Below are positions 27,387 to 36,802 of a stretch of DNA of 64,000 nt, in pieces. The translations under genes and the position numbers were made by a program. How positions within the stretch are numbered: position 1 is the first letter of the stretch; each line of letters begins with the position of its first letter. Origin of the DNA: Allopusillimonas soli (lineage in GTDB: Bacteria; Pseudomonadota; Gammaproteobacteria; Burkholderiales; Burkholderiaceae_B); contig NZ_SDQC01000001.1 in the NCBI RefSeq assembly GCF_004153445.1, positions 992,001 to 1,056,000 on the forward strand, read 5' to 3'. Under the pieces are notes generated by a model. That model made no database searches. It saw only the letters and a list, made by a program, of their open reading frames with translations, and was not told the origin of the DNA.

Positions 27387-28190
27387 GTGCAATCAACGCA
27401 GCCTCCTGTTGTACTCATTTTCGGCGCTTTCGACCCCAGCGGGTCCAGTAGCCTGCCCGCCGATGCGGTTACTTGTGCCAGCCTGGGCTGCCACCCCCTG
27501 GGCACGCTCACGGCCATACAGGTCCGCGACAGCGCCAATCTGGAAAGCATTCTACCCGTAGGTCCCGAAACCATAGACGACCAGGCCCGATGCGTGCTGG
27601 AAGACATGAATGTGCAGGCCATCAAGGTGGGAGCCCTGTACACCGCCGAGGCTGTCAGCGTGCTCGCCCAGATCGCAGCCGACTACAACCATGTCCCGCT
27701 GTTGCTGCAACTGGCCCCCTATCCCGACGAATCCGCCCTGGAAGACATCGACACGGAGGATGTGCAGATGGCCATGCTCGAACTGCTCCTGCCGCAAACC
27801 GATGTCGTTGTGATCGACCATCTCCTGCTCGAGCAATGGCAGTCGCAAGGCATATTTGCCGGCAGCGACGCACAGACACCCGCGCAGGCCATGCTGGAGT
27901 TCGGTGCCGGGTGGCTGCTCACGACAGGCGCCAGTCTGCGGCCCGGACAGCGCGGCTACATGCTGCAGGGCAGCCGCGGCGAAACCATGAGCTGGCCGCT
28001 GCAGCCACCGCCCGAACGGCTTGCCGACGCCGATGGCCCGCTGGCCTGCGCCGTCACGGCGGAACTGGCCAACGGCAAACCGGTGCCGCAGGCTGTCGAA
28101 GCCGCCATCGCCGTCGCAGCACCGCTTGCAGCACGCTATTTCCAGCCAGGCATGGGCCTGCGCCTGATCAATCGCAGCGCGGCGTCATGA
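27387..28190 (+). CDS. ThiD-like hydroxymethylpyrimidine (phosphate) kinase, divergent active site
   Basis: This 267-residue ribokinase-fold protein is homologous to ThiD, which phosphorylates HMP and HMP-P in thiamin synthesis. FDPSGSSSLPADAVTCASLG corresponds to the canonical DPSGGAGIQADLKT region, and LTAIQVRDS and IKVGALYT follow. The C-terminal anion-hole motif GTGC is replaced by DGPLAC (about residues 226-231), so the usual catalytic Cys position and glycines are altered. It starts with GTG at 27387 without a clear ribosome site. Its stop overlaps the thiE start (ATGA), so a thiamin role is likely. Whether it is catalytic is open. Confidence 0.75.
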   Translation: MQSTQPPVVLIFGAFDPSGSSSLPADAVTCASLGCHPLGTLTAIQVRDSANLESILPVGPETIDDQARCVLEDMNVQAIKVGALYTAEAVSVLAQIAADYNHVPLLLQLAPYPDESALEDIDTEDVQMAMLELLLPQTDVVVIDHLLLEQWQSQGIFAGSDAQTPAQAMLEFGAGWLLTTGASLRPGQRGYMLQGSRGETMSWPLQPPPERLADADGPLACAVTAELANGKPVPQAVEAAIAVAAPLAARYFQPGMGLRLINRSAAS

Positions 28191-28837
28191 CAAGTCCAAT
28201 CCGATTTCCACGCGGCCTGTATGGCATCACCCCCGAATGGGATGATACTGAAGCGTTGCGCCTAGCCATCGCCAACGCCGCTGCGGGCGGGATGACCGCG
28301 CTGCAATGGCGGCGCAAGAACATCGCGCCCGGACAGCGGGTGGCGCAGGCCAGAGAGGTCGTAGCCCAGTGCAGGACATTGGGTGTCGTATCCATCATCA
28401 ACGACGACTGGCGCCTGGCAGCGCTGGTGGATGCCGACGGCGTGCATCTGGGCCGCGACGACGGCAGCCTGGCGGAGGCGCGCATTGCCCTCGGCACGGA
28501 CAAGATTATTGGCTGCTCCTGCTACAACGAGCCTGCGCTGGCGGCGCTGGCCTTGGAGGGAGGCGCCGATTATGTTGCCTTCGGGGCGATCTATCCCTCC
28601 AGCACAAAGCCCCAGGCGGTACATGCCACGCTCGAACACATCAAGGCAGGCCGCCTGCTGGCCGAAAGCCGCGGGGAACGGCCCCGTCCGTCTGTCGTCG
28701 CCATAGGCGGCATTACCGCCGAAAATGCCGCAGCCGTCATCCATGCGGGCGCAGATAGCGTAGCCATGATCAGCGCCTTGTTCAGCAGCAGCGATATCCG
28801 GGCCACAGCGGCACGCTGCTCCGCCCTATTCGCCTAA
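28187..28837 (+). CDS. thiE: Thiamin phosphate synthase
   Basis: The 216-residue TIM-barrel enzyme joins HMP-PP and thiazole phosphate to thiamin phosphate. Visible motifs: ALQWRRK (the QLR.K pyrophosphate segment, with Trp for Leu), NDDW with a metal-binding Asp, DGVHLGRDD, a GCSCYNE strand (usually G.S.H), AFGAIYPSSTKP and the phosphate loop IGGITAENA. ATG at 28187 overlaps the stop of the thiD-like gene. hemL follows after about 105 bases. Confidence 0.93.
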   Translation: MTSPIRFPRGLYGITPEWDDTEALRLAIANAAAGGMTALQWRRKNIAPGQRVAQAREVVAQCRTLGVVSIINDDWRLAALVDADGVHLGRDDGSLAEARIALGTDKIIGCSCYNEPALAALALEGGADYVAFGAIYPSSTKPQAVHATLEHIKAGRLLAESRGERPRPSVVAIGGITAENAAAVIHAGADSVAMISALFSSSDIRATAARCSALFA

Positions 28838-28942
28838 GGCACCGGGAGTGAACGCGCACCGGTGCGCCGACGCGGACGGCGGCGCGCCTCAAACTGTTAT
28901 CCTTCCATGTATCCTCGCAACAGCTTTTCCAGAGTACCTCTC

Positions 28943-30220
28943 ATGACCCGCAACGCAGAACTGTTCGAACGCGCCTGTCAATCCATCCCGGGCGGCGTCA
29001 ATTCCCCGGTACGTGCCTTCCGCTCCGTGGGCGGCGCCCCCCGCTTCATCCAGCGAGCGCAGGGAGCCCATGTGTGGGATGCGGAAGGCAACCGTTATAT
29101 CGATTATGTGGGCTCCTGGGGTCCGGCAATTCTTGGCCACGCCCACCCGGATGTCATCAAGGCAGTACAGGATGCCGCAACTGGCGGCCTGTCTTTCGGC
29201 GCGCCCACGCTTGCCGAGATTGAAATTGCCGAGGCCATTGTGGCCCGCATTCCATCCATAGACAAGGTCAGGCTGGTGAGCTCCGGCACCGAGGCCACCA
29301 TGTCTGCTATCCGTCTGGCGCGGGGCGCCACCGGACGCAACAAGATCGTGAAGTTCGAGGGCTGTTATCACGGCCATGCGGACAGCCTGCTGGTCAAGGC
29401 CGGCTCGGGAATGCTGACTTTCGGCAATCCTACCTCGGCGGGTGTGCCGCCCGAGTTCATCCAGCATACATTGGTGCTGGACTACAACCGTATCGATGCG
29501 GTGGAAGCCGCCTTCGCGGAATACGGGCATGATATTGCCTGCGTCATCGTGGAGCCCGTGGCGGGCAACATGAACCTGGTCAAACCGGTGGCGGGCTTCC
29601 TGGAGGGCCTGCGTTCCCTGTGCAGCCAGCACGGCGCCCTGCTTATCTTCGACGAGGTCATGACGGGCTTTCGCGCTGGACCGCAAGGCGTGCAGGGTCT
29701 CACAGGCGTCACGCCCGACCTGACGACCCTGGCCAAGGTCATCGGGGGCGGCATGCCGGTCGGCGCATTCGGCGGACGGGCCGATATCATGGAACAGATC
29801 GCACCGCTCGGGCCGGTCTACCAGGCCGGCACGCTGTCGGGCAATCCAGTGGCCGTCGCAGCGGGGCTGGCAACACTGAAGCTGCTGGCCGAGCCCGGCT
29901 TCTACGACAGGCTCTCGGCGCAAACGCGAAAGCTGGCGGACGGATTGACTGAGCGTGCGCGCGCCGCCGGCGTGTCCATGTGCGCCGACAGCATAGGCGG
30001 CATGTTCGGCCTGTATTTCAGCGACAGCGTGCCGACATTGTTTGACGAGGTTTCACGCTGCGACGTGGAAAAATTCAAGAAATTCTTCCACGGCATGCTG
30101 ATACACGGCGTATATCTGGCGCCCTCCGCCTTCGAAGCGGGTTTCGTTTCGGCTGCGCACGACGACGGCGTCATACAGGAAACACTGGATATAGCGCAGC
30201 AGGTGCTGGAAAAAATCTAG
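28943..30220 (+). CDS. hemL: Glutamate-1-semialdehyde 2,1-aminomutase
   Basis: The 425-residue PLP enzyme forms 5-aminolevulinate for tetrapyrrole synthesis by the C5 pathway. Motifs: [19 protein letters not shown] at the N-terminus, [16 protein letters not shown] (phosphate cup), [25 protein letters not shown] (PLP Asp) and [16 protein letters not shown] with the Schiff-base Lys near residue 265. I chose ATG 28943 to match the family N-terminus; 27 upstream codons are open but Arg-rich and not conserved. Confidence 0.97.
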   Translation: MTRNAELFERACQSIPGGVNSPVRAFRSVGGAPRFIQRAQGAHVWDAEGNRYIDYVGSWGPAILGHAHPDVIKAVQDAATGGLSFGAPTLAEIEIAEAIVARIPSIDKVRLVSSGTEATMSAIRLARGATGRNKIVKFEGCYHGHADSLLVKAGSGMLTFGNPTSAGVPPEFIQHTLVLDYNRIDAVEAAFAEYGHDIACVIVEPVAGNMNLVKPVAGFLEGLRSLCSQHGALLIFDEVMTGFRAGPQGVQGLTGVTPDLTTLAKVIGGGMPVGAFGGRADIMEQIAPLGPVYQAGTLSGNPVAVAAGLATLKLLAEPGFYDRLSAQTRKLADGLTERARAAGVSMCADSIGGMFGLYFSDSVPTLFDEVSRCDVEKFKKFFHGMLIHGVYLAPSAFEAGFVSAAHDDGVIQETLDIAQQVLEKI

Positions 30221-30234
30221 GCGGCACGGCCGAG

Positions 30235-30256
30235 GGCTGGGACGATCCGCCCAGCC
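30235..30256. terminator. Hairpin between convergent hemL and the RidA gene
   Basis: GGCTGGG (30235-30241) pairs with CCCAGCC (30250-30256) around an eight-base loop, 14 bases after the hemL stop and 11 bases before the RidA stop. A T-run is missing on both strands, so termination is only suggested by position. Confidence 0.35.
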
Positions 30257-30266
30257 TGCGTACACA

Positions 30267-30677
30267 TCATGCTGCAGGCGGCACCACCGCCGTCACCTCT
30301 ATTTCCACCTTGGCCTGGTCCTCTACGAGATCGGCCACCTCGATCGCCGTCATGGCTGGATAATGACGGCCTATGACCTCGCGGTAATGGCGGCCTATAT
30401 CCTGCAGCGATTCCATGTATTCCTTCTTGTCGCATACATACCAGGTCATGCGCGCAATATGCTCGGGACCGGCACCGCCCTCGGCCAGGACCGCCACGAT
30501 ATTTCTCAGTGTCTGGCCAACCTGCTCGGCAAAATCCTCCGTCTCGAATTCCTGCTGCGCGTTCCAGCCTATCTGGCCCCCGATGAACAGCAGCCGGCTG
30601 CCGGCTTGCATTTCCGTCATGATGCCGTTGGCATAACCGCGCGGCTCGGTCCAGAATGGGGGTTGCAATATTTTCAT
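30267..30677 (-). CDS. RidA-family (YjgF/YER057c) protein, probable enamine/imine deaminase of the anthranilate operon
   Basis: The 136-residue RidA-fold protein is the last gene of the operon. It keeps the fold signatures FIGGQIGWN, LRNIVAVLAEGGAG, MTWYV and VEIEV near the C-terminus. In canonical RidA the motif PARS supplies the Arg that binds the substrate carboxylate; here it is PAMT (Met109). It therefore is not a standard 2-iminoacid deaminase. The expected 2-aminobenzoyl-CoA monooxygenase product is a cyclic enamine with its carboxyl tied up in CoA, which needs deamination and would not need that Arg (inference). Start: AGGA lies five bases before ATG 30677; ATG 30689, overlapping the ligase stop, is the alternative. 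Confidence 0.85.
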   Translation of the reverse strand: MKILQPPFWTEPRGYANGIMTEMQAGSRLLFIGGQIGWNAQQEFETEDFAEQVGQTLRNIVAVLAEGGAGPEHIARMTWYVCDKKEYMESLQDIGRHYREVIGRHYPAMTAIEVADLVEDQAKVEIEVTAVVPPAA

Positions 30678-30685
30678 GCTGATCC

Positions 30686-32335
30686 TCATGCATTCGCCTG
30701 CGTTCGCAGGACAAAACGTTGCAGCTTGCCCGTTTCCGTTCTGGGCAAGCTGTCGGTGAACTCGATTTCCCGAGGGTATTTGTAGGGCGCGATGACAGCC
30801 TTCACGTGGTCCTGCAGCGCCTTGATCAAGGCGGCATCGCCGGCACGGCCCGGCTTGAGCACCACGAACGCCTTAACAATGTTGCCGCGCTGCGGATCGG
30901 GCTTGCCCACCACGCCGCACTCGGCCACGGCCTCGTGCGACAGCAGTGCATCCTCGACCTCAGGGCCGGCGATGTTGTAGCCCGCCGAGATAATCATGTC
31001 GTCGTTGCGCGCCTGGTAGAAGAAGTAACCGTCCTCATCCATCGTGAACGTATCACCCGGCACGTTCCATCCATGCTGGACGAAATTGCGTTGCCGTGCG
31101 TCATCCAGATAGCGGCAGCCGGTCGGGCCCTTGACCGCCAGCCGGCCCGGCGTGCCCGGCGGCACAGGCTGAAAGGCTTCGTCGACCACCTGCGCCACGT
31201 AGCCGGGCACCACCCTACCGATTGCGCCGCGGCGCACATCCTCGGGACGGCTAGACAGATAGACGTGGATCATCTCCGTGCCGCCTATGCCGTCCGTCAT
31301 TTCTATGCCAGTGGCCTGCTTCCAGAGCTGGCGTGTACTGTCCGGCAAGGCCTCGCCGGCGGACACACTGGCACGCAGGCTGGACAGATCATAGTTGCCC
31401 GCGCGTTCCGCCATCTGGCGATAGAAAGTGGGCGCCGTAAACGTCATTGTCACGCCGAAATCCTGCACGGTCTGCAAAAGTGTGTCGGGGGTCAGCTTTT
31501 CACACAGCACGGCGGCGCCGCCCACACGCAGCGGAAAGCACAACAGGCCGCCCAATCCGAAAGTGAAAGCCAGCGGCGGCGTGCCGCAGACCACGTCGGC
31601 GGCACTCATGCGCAGCACGTGGCGAGAGAAGGTATCGCACATGGCGAGCACATCCCGATGGAAATTCATGCAACCTTTGGGAATGCCCGTCGTGCCGCTG
31701 GTAAAGGCAATCAGGCAGACATCGTCAAGTGCCGTGTCACAGGCGGAAAAAGTATCCGGCTTGGACGCCGCGCGCGCGTCCAGGCTGTCCGGATCGTCAC
31801 CGCCGAAAAAGCAGGCTTGGCGCAGCATGTCGCTGTAGGCGGCATGCCCCGGGGTCATGCAGTCACGCACCTCGCCGGACAGGCGGACATCACACAGCAC
31901 CGCCGAAATCTGCGCCTTGTCGATGATTTTCTTCAGCTCCCCGGCCCGCAGCAACGGCATGGTTGGCACCGTGACCATACCCGCCTTGACCGCCGCCAGC
32001 CATGAGGCGGCCATCATGGCGTTGTTTGGCCCGCGCACCAGGACGCGATTACCCGGTTGCAGCCCCATGTCTTCAACCAGCACATGCGCGATACGGTTGG
32101 TCAAGCGCATGAGCTCAAGATAGCTCAGGCTGCGCTTGCCCTGGCCATCATGCCACCACAAGGCGATGCGATCACCCTGCCCCTGCGCTACCAGATCATC
32201 GACCAGCGCCACGGCGCAGTTCAGTCGAGCGGGATAATCGACGTCGGGATTTCCGTCCAGCAGCAATTCCGGCCAGTCGCCCTCCGGAGGGAGATGGTCG
32301 CGCGCATAAGTGTCAATATGGCCAGATGCTTCCAT
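30686..32335 (-). CDS. Aryl-CoA ligase (2-aminobenzoate/benzoate-CoA ligase type)
   Basis: This 549-residue ANL-superfamily ligase activates an aromatic acid with ATP and CoA. Motifs: the P-loop FTSGTTGIPKGCMNFHRD (about residues 192-209), a YLSSRPED/GxVVPGY region, GDTFTMDEDGYFFYQARNDDM (A8 hinge) and ETGKLQRF with the catalytic Lys near the end. It groups by eye with 2-aminobenzoate-CoA and benzoate-CoA ligases. The neighbouring aminobenzoyl-CoA-type monooxygenase makes 2-aminobenzoate the likely substrate, with salicylate the alternative. AAGGAG precedes the ATG by eight bases. It is followed directly by the RidA-family gene with overlap. Confidence 0.9.
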   Translation of the reverse strand: MEASGHIDTYARDHLPPEGDWPELLLDGNPDVDYPARLNCAVALVDDLVAQGQGDRIALWWHDGQGKRSLSYLELMRLTNRIAHVLVEDMGLQPGNRVLVRGPNNAMMAASWLAAVKAGMVTVPTMPLLRAGELKKIIDKAQISAVLCDVRLSGEVRDCMTPGHAAYSDMLRQACFFGGDDPDSLDARAASKPDTFSACDTALDDVCLIAFTSGTTGIPKGCMNFHRDVLAMCDTFSRHVLRMSAADVVCGTPPLAFTFGLGGLLCFPLRVGGAAVLCEKLTPDTLLQTVQDFGVTMTFTAPTFYRQMAERAGNYDLSSLRASVSAGEALPDSTRQLWKQATGIEMTDGIGGTEMIHVYLSSRPEDVRRGAIGRVVPGYVAQVVDEAFQPVPPGTPGRLAVKGPTGCRYLDDARQRNFVQHGWNVPGDTFTMDEDGYFFYQARNDDMIISAGYNIAGPEVEDALLSHEAVAECGVVGKPDPQRGNIVKAFVVLKPGRAGDAALIKALQDHVKAVIAPYKYPREIEFTDSLPRTETGKLQRFVLRTQANA

Positions 32336-32408
32336 GATGTTGCTCCTTGTTTTCGGTTACGGCCGCTGGTTTTAACCATCGCTGTGCGCCGCCTCGTGTT
32401 TTTTCGCT

Positions 32409-33260
32409 CTAGTCGCCCTCGAAGCGCGGCGCACGCTTGGCCGCAAATGCCTCGTATGCGCGCCGGAAGTCCTGCGTCTGCATGCAGATCGCCTGTGCAT
32501 TCGCTTCCGCCTCGATAGCCTGGTCCAGCCCCATGTCCCATTCTTCCCGCAACAGTTTCTTGGTCATACCGTGTGCGAAGGTCGGTCCATCCGCCAGCTT
32601 GCGAGCCAGATCCTGGGCGGCCTCCAGCACCGCCGGCCCTTCATGCAGGCTGTTGAAGAAGCCCCAGGCCATGCCCTCATCGGCACTCATGGACCGGCCC
32701 GTGTACAGCAGCTCGGAGGCGCGTCCCTGGCCTATCATGCGCGGCAACAAGCTACATGCCCCCATATCCGCACCCGCCAGGCCGACGCGTGTAAACAGGA
32801 AGGCTGTGCGCGCGGCCTGCGTGCCCAGCCGCATGTCGGAAGCCAAGGCAATCATGGCACCCGCCCCTGCGCATATGCCGTCCACCGCCGCGACAATGGG
32901 CTGGGGACAGTTGCGCATGGCCTTGACCAGATCGCCCGTCATCTGCGTGAACGCCAGCATTTCCGGCATGGTCATGCGGGTCAGGGGACCGATGATTTCA
33001 TGAACATCGCCACCCGAGCAGAAATTACCGCCCGCGCCCGTCACAACCACGGTCTTGATATCCGTTGCGTACTGCAGGCCACGGAAAAGATCACGCAGTT
33101 CCGCATAGGAATCGAACGTCAGCGGATTCTTGCGCTCCGGCCTGTTCAAGGTGATGGTGGCCACCTTGCCGTCCTCACTCGCCTGCCACAGGAAATGCCG
33201 CGCCTCGTACGATGCATAGGATTTCGTGTGATGCGCCATGGTGTGCGCCTGCTGATCCAT
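32409..33260 (-). CDS. Enoyl-CoA hydratase/isomerase family protein of the anthranilate-type operon
   Basis: This 283-residue crotonase-fold protein shows [15 protein letters not shown], the oxyanion-hole segments [13 protein letters not shown] (about residues 75-88) and [16 protein letters not shown], and a C-terminal Arg/Lys-rich end ([10 protein letters not shown]). It presumably hydrates or cleaves a cyclic CoA intermediate after ring reduction, a beta-oxidation-like step (inference). The start at 33260 has GAGGAG eight bases upstream. An open extension to 33362 overlaps the SDR gene and is not part of it. Its stop is 73 bases before the ligase start. Confidence 0.88.
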   Translation of the reverse strand: MDQQAHTMAHHTKSYASYEARHFLWQASEDGKVATITLNRPERKNPLTFDSYAELRDLFRGLQYATDIKTVVVTGAGGNFCSGGDVHEIIGPLTRMTMPEMLAFTQMTGDLVKAMRNCPQPIVAAVDGICAGAGAMIALASDMRLGTQAARTAFLFTRVGLAGADMGACSLLPRMIGQGRASELLYTGRSMSADEGMAWGFFNSLHEGPAVLEAAQDLARKLADGPTFAHGMTKKLLREEWDMGLDQAIEAEANAQAICMQTQDFRRAYEAFAAKRAPRFEGD

Positions 33261-33286
33261 GTCATTCTCCTCGCTTGCGGACTGCA

Positions 33287-34102
33287 TCAGCCCGCGGTTT
33301 CTCCACCGTCCACAGGAACGGTCTGGCCATTGATTGCCGATGAAGCCGGCAGGCACAACCATGCTATCGCCGAGCCAACCTCTTCCGGCCGCACCAGCTG
33401 GCCCTGCGGGTTGCGCGCCGTGAGCGCACTGCGTGCTTCATCGTCGGACGATCCGGTTTTGCGGCTGATGTTGGCGACCGCCTCGCGCACAATGTCCGTA
33501 TCGGTATAGCCCGGACACACTGCATTCACGGTGATCCCCCTGCCTGCAACCTCCAGTGCCAATGCTCGTGTCAGTCCCACCACGCCATGCTTGGCCGCGC
33601 AGTAGGCGCTGACATATGCATAGCCCTTTACGCCCGCCGTGCTGGCAACATTGACAATACGGCCCCAGCTGTCATGCAGCATGTCCGGCAGCGCGGCCTG
33701 GGTGCAATGAAAAACTCCCGTCAGGTTGACCGACAACATGTCGTGCCATCCCTGTTCATCCAGGCGATCAAAGCGCTGGCTGACGGCTTGACCGGCATTG
33801 TTGACCAGGATGCCGACGGGCCCATGCAGCGCCCGTGCATGCTCAAAAGCGGCTTGCACCTGGTCTCGCTGAGCGACATCGCCACATGCGATCGCCACCC
33901 CGCCCATGGGCTCGAGCGCCGCCTTGGCCGCCTCCAGTACGTCCTGGTTGCGCCCCATGATGGTGACCTTCGCCCCCAGTGCCAGCAGGCGTTTTGCGGC
34001 AGCCAGCCCGATGCCGCGCGACCCGCCGGTCACCAGCGCATGCCGCCCCTCCAACGATGCATGTAATGCCGGCGCTGACTTCTCTGAACTGGCTTGCATC
34101 AT
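33287..34102 (-). CDS. SDR-family oxidoreductase, probable 3-hydroxyacyl-CoA dehydrogenase of the operon
   Basis: This 271-residue Rossmann-fold short-chain dehydrogenase has the [11 protein letters not shown](P) loop (about residues 25-32), a NNAG motif, and the Ser/Tyr/Lys triad (VASTAG and YVSAYCAAK). The C-terminal PVDGGE motif is present. In the anthranilate operon it would oxidise a hydroxyacyl-CoA intermediate or a cyclohexanone ring (inference). ATG at 34102 overlaps the ABM/R stop (ATGA), so translation is coupled. Confidence 0.88.
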   Translation of the reverse strand: MMQASSEKSAPALHASLEGRHALVTGGSRGIGLAAAKRLLALGAKVTIMGRNQDVLEAAKAALEPMGGVAIACGDVAQRDQVQAAFEHARALHGPVGILVNNAGQAVSQRFDRLDEQGWHDMLSVNLTGVFHCTQAALPDMLHDSWGRIVNVASTAGVKGYAYVSAYCAAKHGVVGLTRALALEVAGRGITVNAVCPGYTDTDIVREAVANISRKTGSSDDEARSALTARNPQGQLVRPEEVGSAIAWLCLPASSAINGQTVPVDGGETAG

Positions 34103-36510
34103 TTGCCTATCGACTGCGCATAGGCGGCCGCTCGTTCAAAATTGGTTTCCATCTGGCGCTTGGCCGGGAAATATTGCCGCGGCCAACTGATGTCCTCGAA
34201 GCCGATGCGAGCCGTTTCGCGCAAGGTCCAGGCGGCATCGGCGAGGTGCGGGCGCGCCAGCGCGCACAGGTCGGCGCGGCCCGAAGCAATAATACTGTTC
34301 ACGTGGTCGGCCTCGAAAATGGCGCCCACGGCAATGGTGGGCACATCGGCCTCGTTGCGCACGCGATCGGCAAATGGTGTCTGGTACATGCGGCCAAATA
34401 CCGGCTGCTCCGCCTTGCTGACCTGGCCCGAGGAACAATCCACCATGTCCGCACCCGCAGCCTTGAAGCGCGCCGCAATTTCCACCGCGTCGTCCGCCGT
34501 GATGCCGCCCTCCACCCAATCCGTGGCCGATATCCGCACCGACATGGGCTTGTGCGCCGGCCACACCTCGCGCACGGCGCTGAAGACTTCCAGCGGATAG
34601 CGCAACCGGTTGTCCAGCGAGCCGCCATACTCATCGTCACGCAGGTTCGTCAGGGGCGAGATAAAGCTGGACAGCAGATAGCCGTGCGCGCAATGCAATT
34701 CCAGCCAGTCGAATCCGGCCTGCTCAGCGCGACGGGCCGCTGCCACGAACTCTTCCTTGACCTCCTCCATCTGCTGGTGCGTCATAGCCTGCGGTATTTG
34801 TGACACGCCTTCGATATAGGGCAGCGCCGATGCCGAGACCAGCGACCAGTTGCCTTCGGGCAACGGCTGGTCCGTGCCCTCCCAACTGACCCGCGTCGAT
34901 CCTTTGCGGCCGGCGTGCCCCAACTGTATGCCGATGCGCGCGTCCGTGTTCTGATGAACAAAATCAACAATTCGCTTGAAGGCCTGCATCTGCGTGTCGT
35001 TCCACAAGCCCGGGCATCCGGGGGTGATGCGCGCTTCAGGCGATACGCAAGTCATTTCAACCATGACAAGACCTGCGCCGCCCATCGCGCGCGCTCCCAG
35101 GTGCACCAGATGGAAATCACTCGGAATGCCGTCCACGCATGAGTACATGGCCATCGGCGACACCACGATGCGATTCTTAAGCACGACTTCACGCGCACGA
35201 TAGGGTGTAAGCATGGGCGGCATGGGATGAGCGTCCTGACCGGCGGCAGGCTGCGCATCCTGTGTGGAAACCGCCCGTGCACCATCGGCCCCCTGGCCCC
35301 CGACGCCGGACACCTGCTTCCGCGCCTGCTGCGCCAGCCAGCGCTCATAACCCTCAAGCCAGCCCGCATCGCGCACCCGCAAGTTTTCGTGGGAAATCCG
35401 TTGAGAGCGCGTCAACAATGAATAGGCAAACTGCTCCGGCGCAAATTCCGCATAGCGCGCCACATTCTCGAACCATTCCGTGGAATTGCGCGCCGCATTC
35501 TGTATCTTGAGTACTTCAAGACTGCGGACGTCCTGATAATGCTGCAGGGCAGCAGGCAGATCGCCCCGATGCGCCTGAATCGAGCGATGCAGCTCTATGG
35601 CGTCCTCCAGAGCGAGCTTGGTGCCCGAGCCTATTGAAAAATGCGCAGTATGGGCTGCATCGCCCATCAGGATGACGGGTACGCGGCGTCCGCCAGGCAA
35701 TGACTGTTCATGCACCCAGGTATCGCAGATGACGCGCGGAAAACGCTGCCATATGGCTGAGCCGCGCAAGTGCTTTGCGTTGGATATAAGCCCTTTGCCA
35801 TCCAGCCATGGCGCGAAAAGCCGTTCGCAGAATGCAATGCCCTCTTCCTGTGACATGGACTCCAGACCCGACGCCTTCCATGTTTCATCGCGCGTCTCGA
35901 CAATGAACGTGGACATGCCTGGCTCGAACTGATAGGCATGCGCCTGGAACCAGCCGTGCTCGGTCTGTACGAATGCAAAGGTAAAGGCATCAAAGGTTTT
36001 CTCAGTGCCCAGCCACACGAAACGGCACTCCCGGACGTCGATATCAGGCTTGAAAGTATCGGCATATCGGGTACGCACCCGGCTGTTCAGACCGTCGGCG
36101 GCGATGACCAGATCCGCATCGTAGCGCTGCGCCGCCACCTGGTCGTCGGTGACTTCCGTTTCGAAGACCAGCTTCACTCCCGCCTGCTCGCAGCGCGCCT
36201 GAAGGATATTCAGCAGTTTCTTGCGACCTATCCCTATGAAGCCGTGTCCGCTGCTGCGCAGGCTTTGGCCCTTGAAGTGAATGGCAATATCGTCCCAGTG
36301 ATTGAATGCCTGGATGATCTGGTCGGCCGATACCGGATCCGCTTCCTTCAGATTCTCCAGCGTGGCGTCGGAAAACACGACTCCCCAGCCGAATGTGTCA
36401 TATGGACGGTTGCGCTCGATCACCGTCACCTCGTTGGCCGGATCGCTGAGCTTCATCAGCAGGCCGAAGTACAGCCCTGCCGGTCCGCCGCCTATGCATA
36501 CGATATTCAT
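34099..36510 (-). CDS. Bifunctional aryl-CoA monooxygenase/reductase (2-aminobenzoyl-CoA monooxygenase/reductase or salicylyl-CoA 5-hydroxylase/oxidoreductase)
   Basis: The 803-residue protein is a natural fusion. Residues 1-395 are a flavin monooxygenase: GGGPAG (7-12), [12 protein letters not shown] (138-149) and [15 protein letters not shown] (282-296). Residues 398-430 form a Gly/Ala/Gln-rich linker. Residues 431-803 are an Old Yellow Enzyme-type NADH:flavin oxidoreductase: [20 protein letters not shown] and [13 protein letters not shown]. In Aromatoleum evansii the homologue hydroxylates and then reduces 2-aminobenzoyl-CoA to a non-aromatic 2-amino-5-oxocyclohexene CoA ester. A RidA gene in the operon favours an amino substrate; salicylyl-CoA cannot be excluded. 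Start: MNIVCIGGG at 36510 with GGAG upstream. Confidence 0.9.
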   Translation of the reverse strand: MNIVCIGGGPAGLYFGLLMKLSDPANEVTVIERNRPYDTFGWGVVFSDATLENLKEADPVSADQIIQAFNHWDDIAIHFKGQSLRSSGHGFIGIGRKKLLNILQARCEQAGVKLVFETEVTDDQVAAQRYDADLVIAADGLNSRVRTRYADTFKPDIDVRECRFVWLGTEKTFDAFTFAFVQTEHGWFQAHAYQFEPGMSTFIVETRDETWKASGLESMSQEEGIAFCERLFAPWLDGKGLISNAKHLRGSAIWQRFPRVICDTWVHEQSLPGGRRVPVILMGDAAHTAHFSIGSGTKLALEDAIELHRSIQAHRGDLPAALQHYQDVRSLEVLKIQNAARNSTEWFENVARYAEFAPEQFAYSLLTRSQRISHENLRVRDAGWLEGYERWLAQQARKQVSGVGGQGADGARAVSTQDAQPAAGQDAHPMPPMLTPYRAREVVLKNRIVVSPMAMYSCVDGIPSDFHLVHLGARAMGGAGLVMVEMTCVSPEARITPGCPGLWNDTQMQAFKRIVDFVHQNTDARIGIQLGHAGRKGSTRVSWEGTDQPLPEGNWSLVSASALPYIEGVSQIPQAMTHQQMEEVKEEFVAAARRAEQAGFDWLELHCAHGYLLSSFISPLTNLRDDEYGGSLDNRLRYPLEVFSAVREVWPAHKPMSVRISATDWVEGGITADDAVEIAARFKAAGADMVDCSSGQVSKAEQPVFGRMYQTPFADRVRNEADVPTIAVGAIFEADHVNSIIASGRADLCALARPHLADAAWTLRETARIGFEDISWPRQYFPAKRQMETNFERAAAYAQSIGK

Positions 36511-36594
36511 GCTCTCTCCCGTATTACTGCGCGCTTCCCGGACGCAGCCCGCGTCCGAAAAGCAGATGCCTGGCGCCACACCATACATCCAATT

Positions 36595-36612
36595 TAGTTT
36601 AAGTCTAAACTA
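36595..36612. promoter_or_regulatory. Palindromic operator overlapping the anthranilate-operon promoter (MarR-type site)
   Basis: TAGTTTA (36595-36601) and TAAACTA (36606-36612) are exact inverted repeats separated by AGTC. The 18-bp site covers four bases of the -10 box of the minus-strand promoter and extends over the likely transcription start. The adjacent divergent MarR gene is the natural candidate ligand-responsive repressor. Confidence 0.7.
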
Positions 36613-36637
36613 TATCGGCACAGAAACCGTCTTGCAA
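36609..36637 (-). promoter_or_regulatory. Sigma-70 promoter of the anthranilate-type operon
   Basis: On the minus strand TTGCAA (36637-36632) and TATAGT (36614-36609) are separated by 17 bases, close to consensus. It lies about 100 bases before the ABM/R start and is overlapped by the palindrome at 36595-36612. Confidence 0.7.
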
Positions 36638-36802
36638 GGATTTTTTTAAAGTGCTTCATTTATCAAGCGCCGGATCAGGGGAAACGCCTACACTGTCGTC
36701 ACTGCGCGTCCATCGCACTCGGGCCCGTGACAATTCGGTGTTACTGCTATCTAATTGAAGGTTAAAATAGTCAGGCCCACGTTTGTCGCCGAGATCGATC
36801 CT

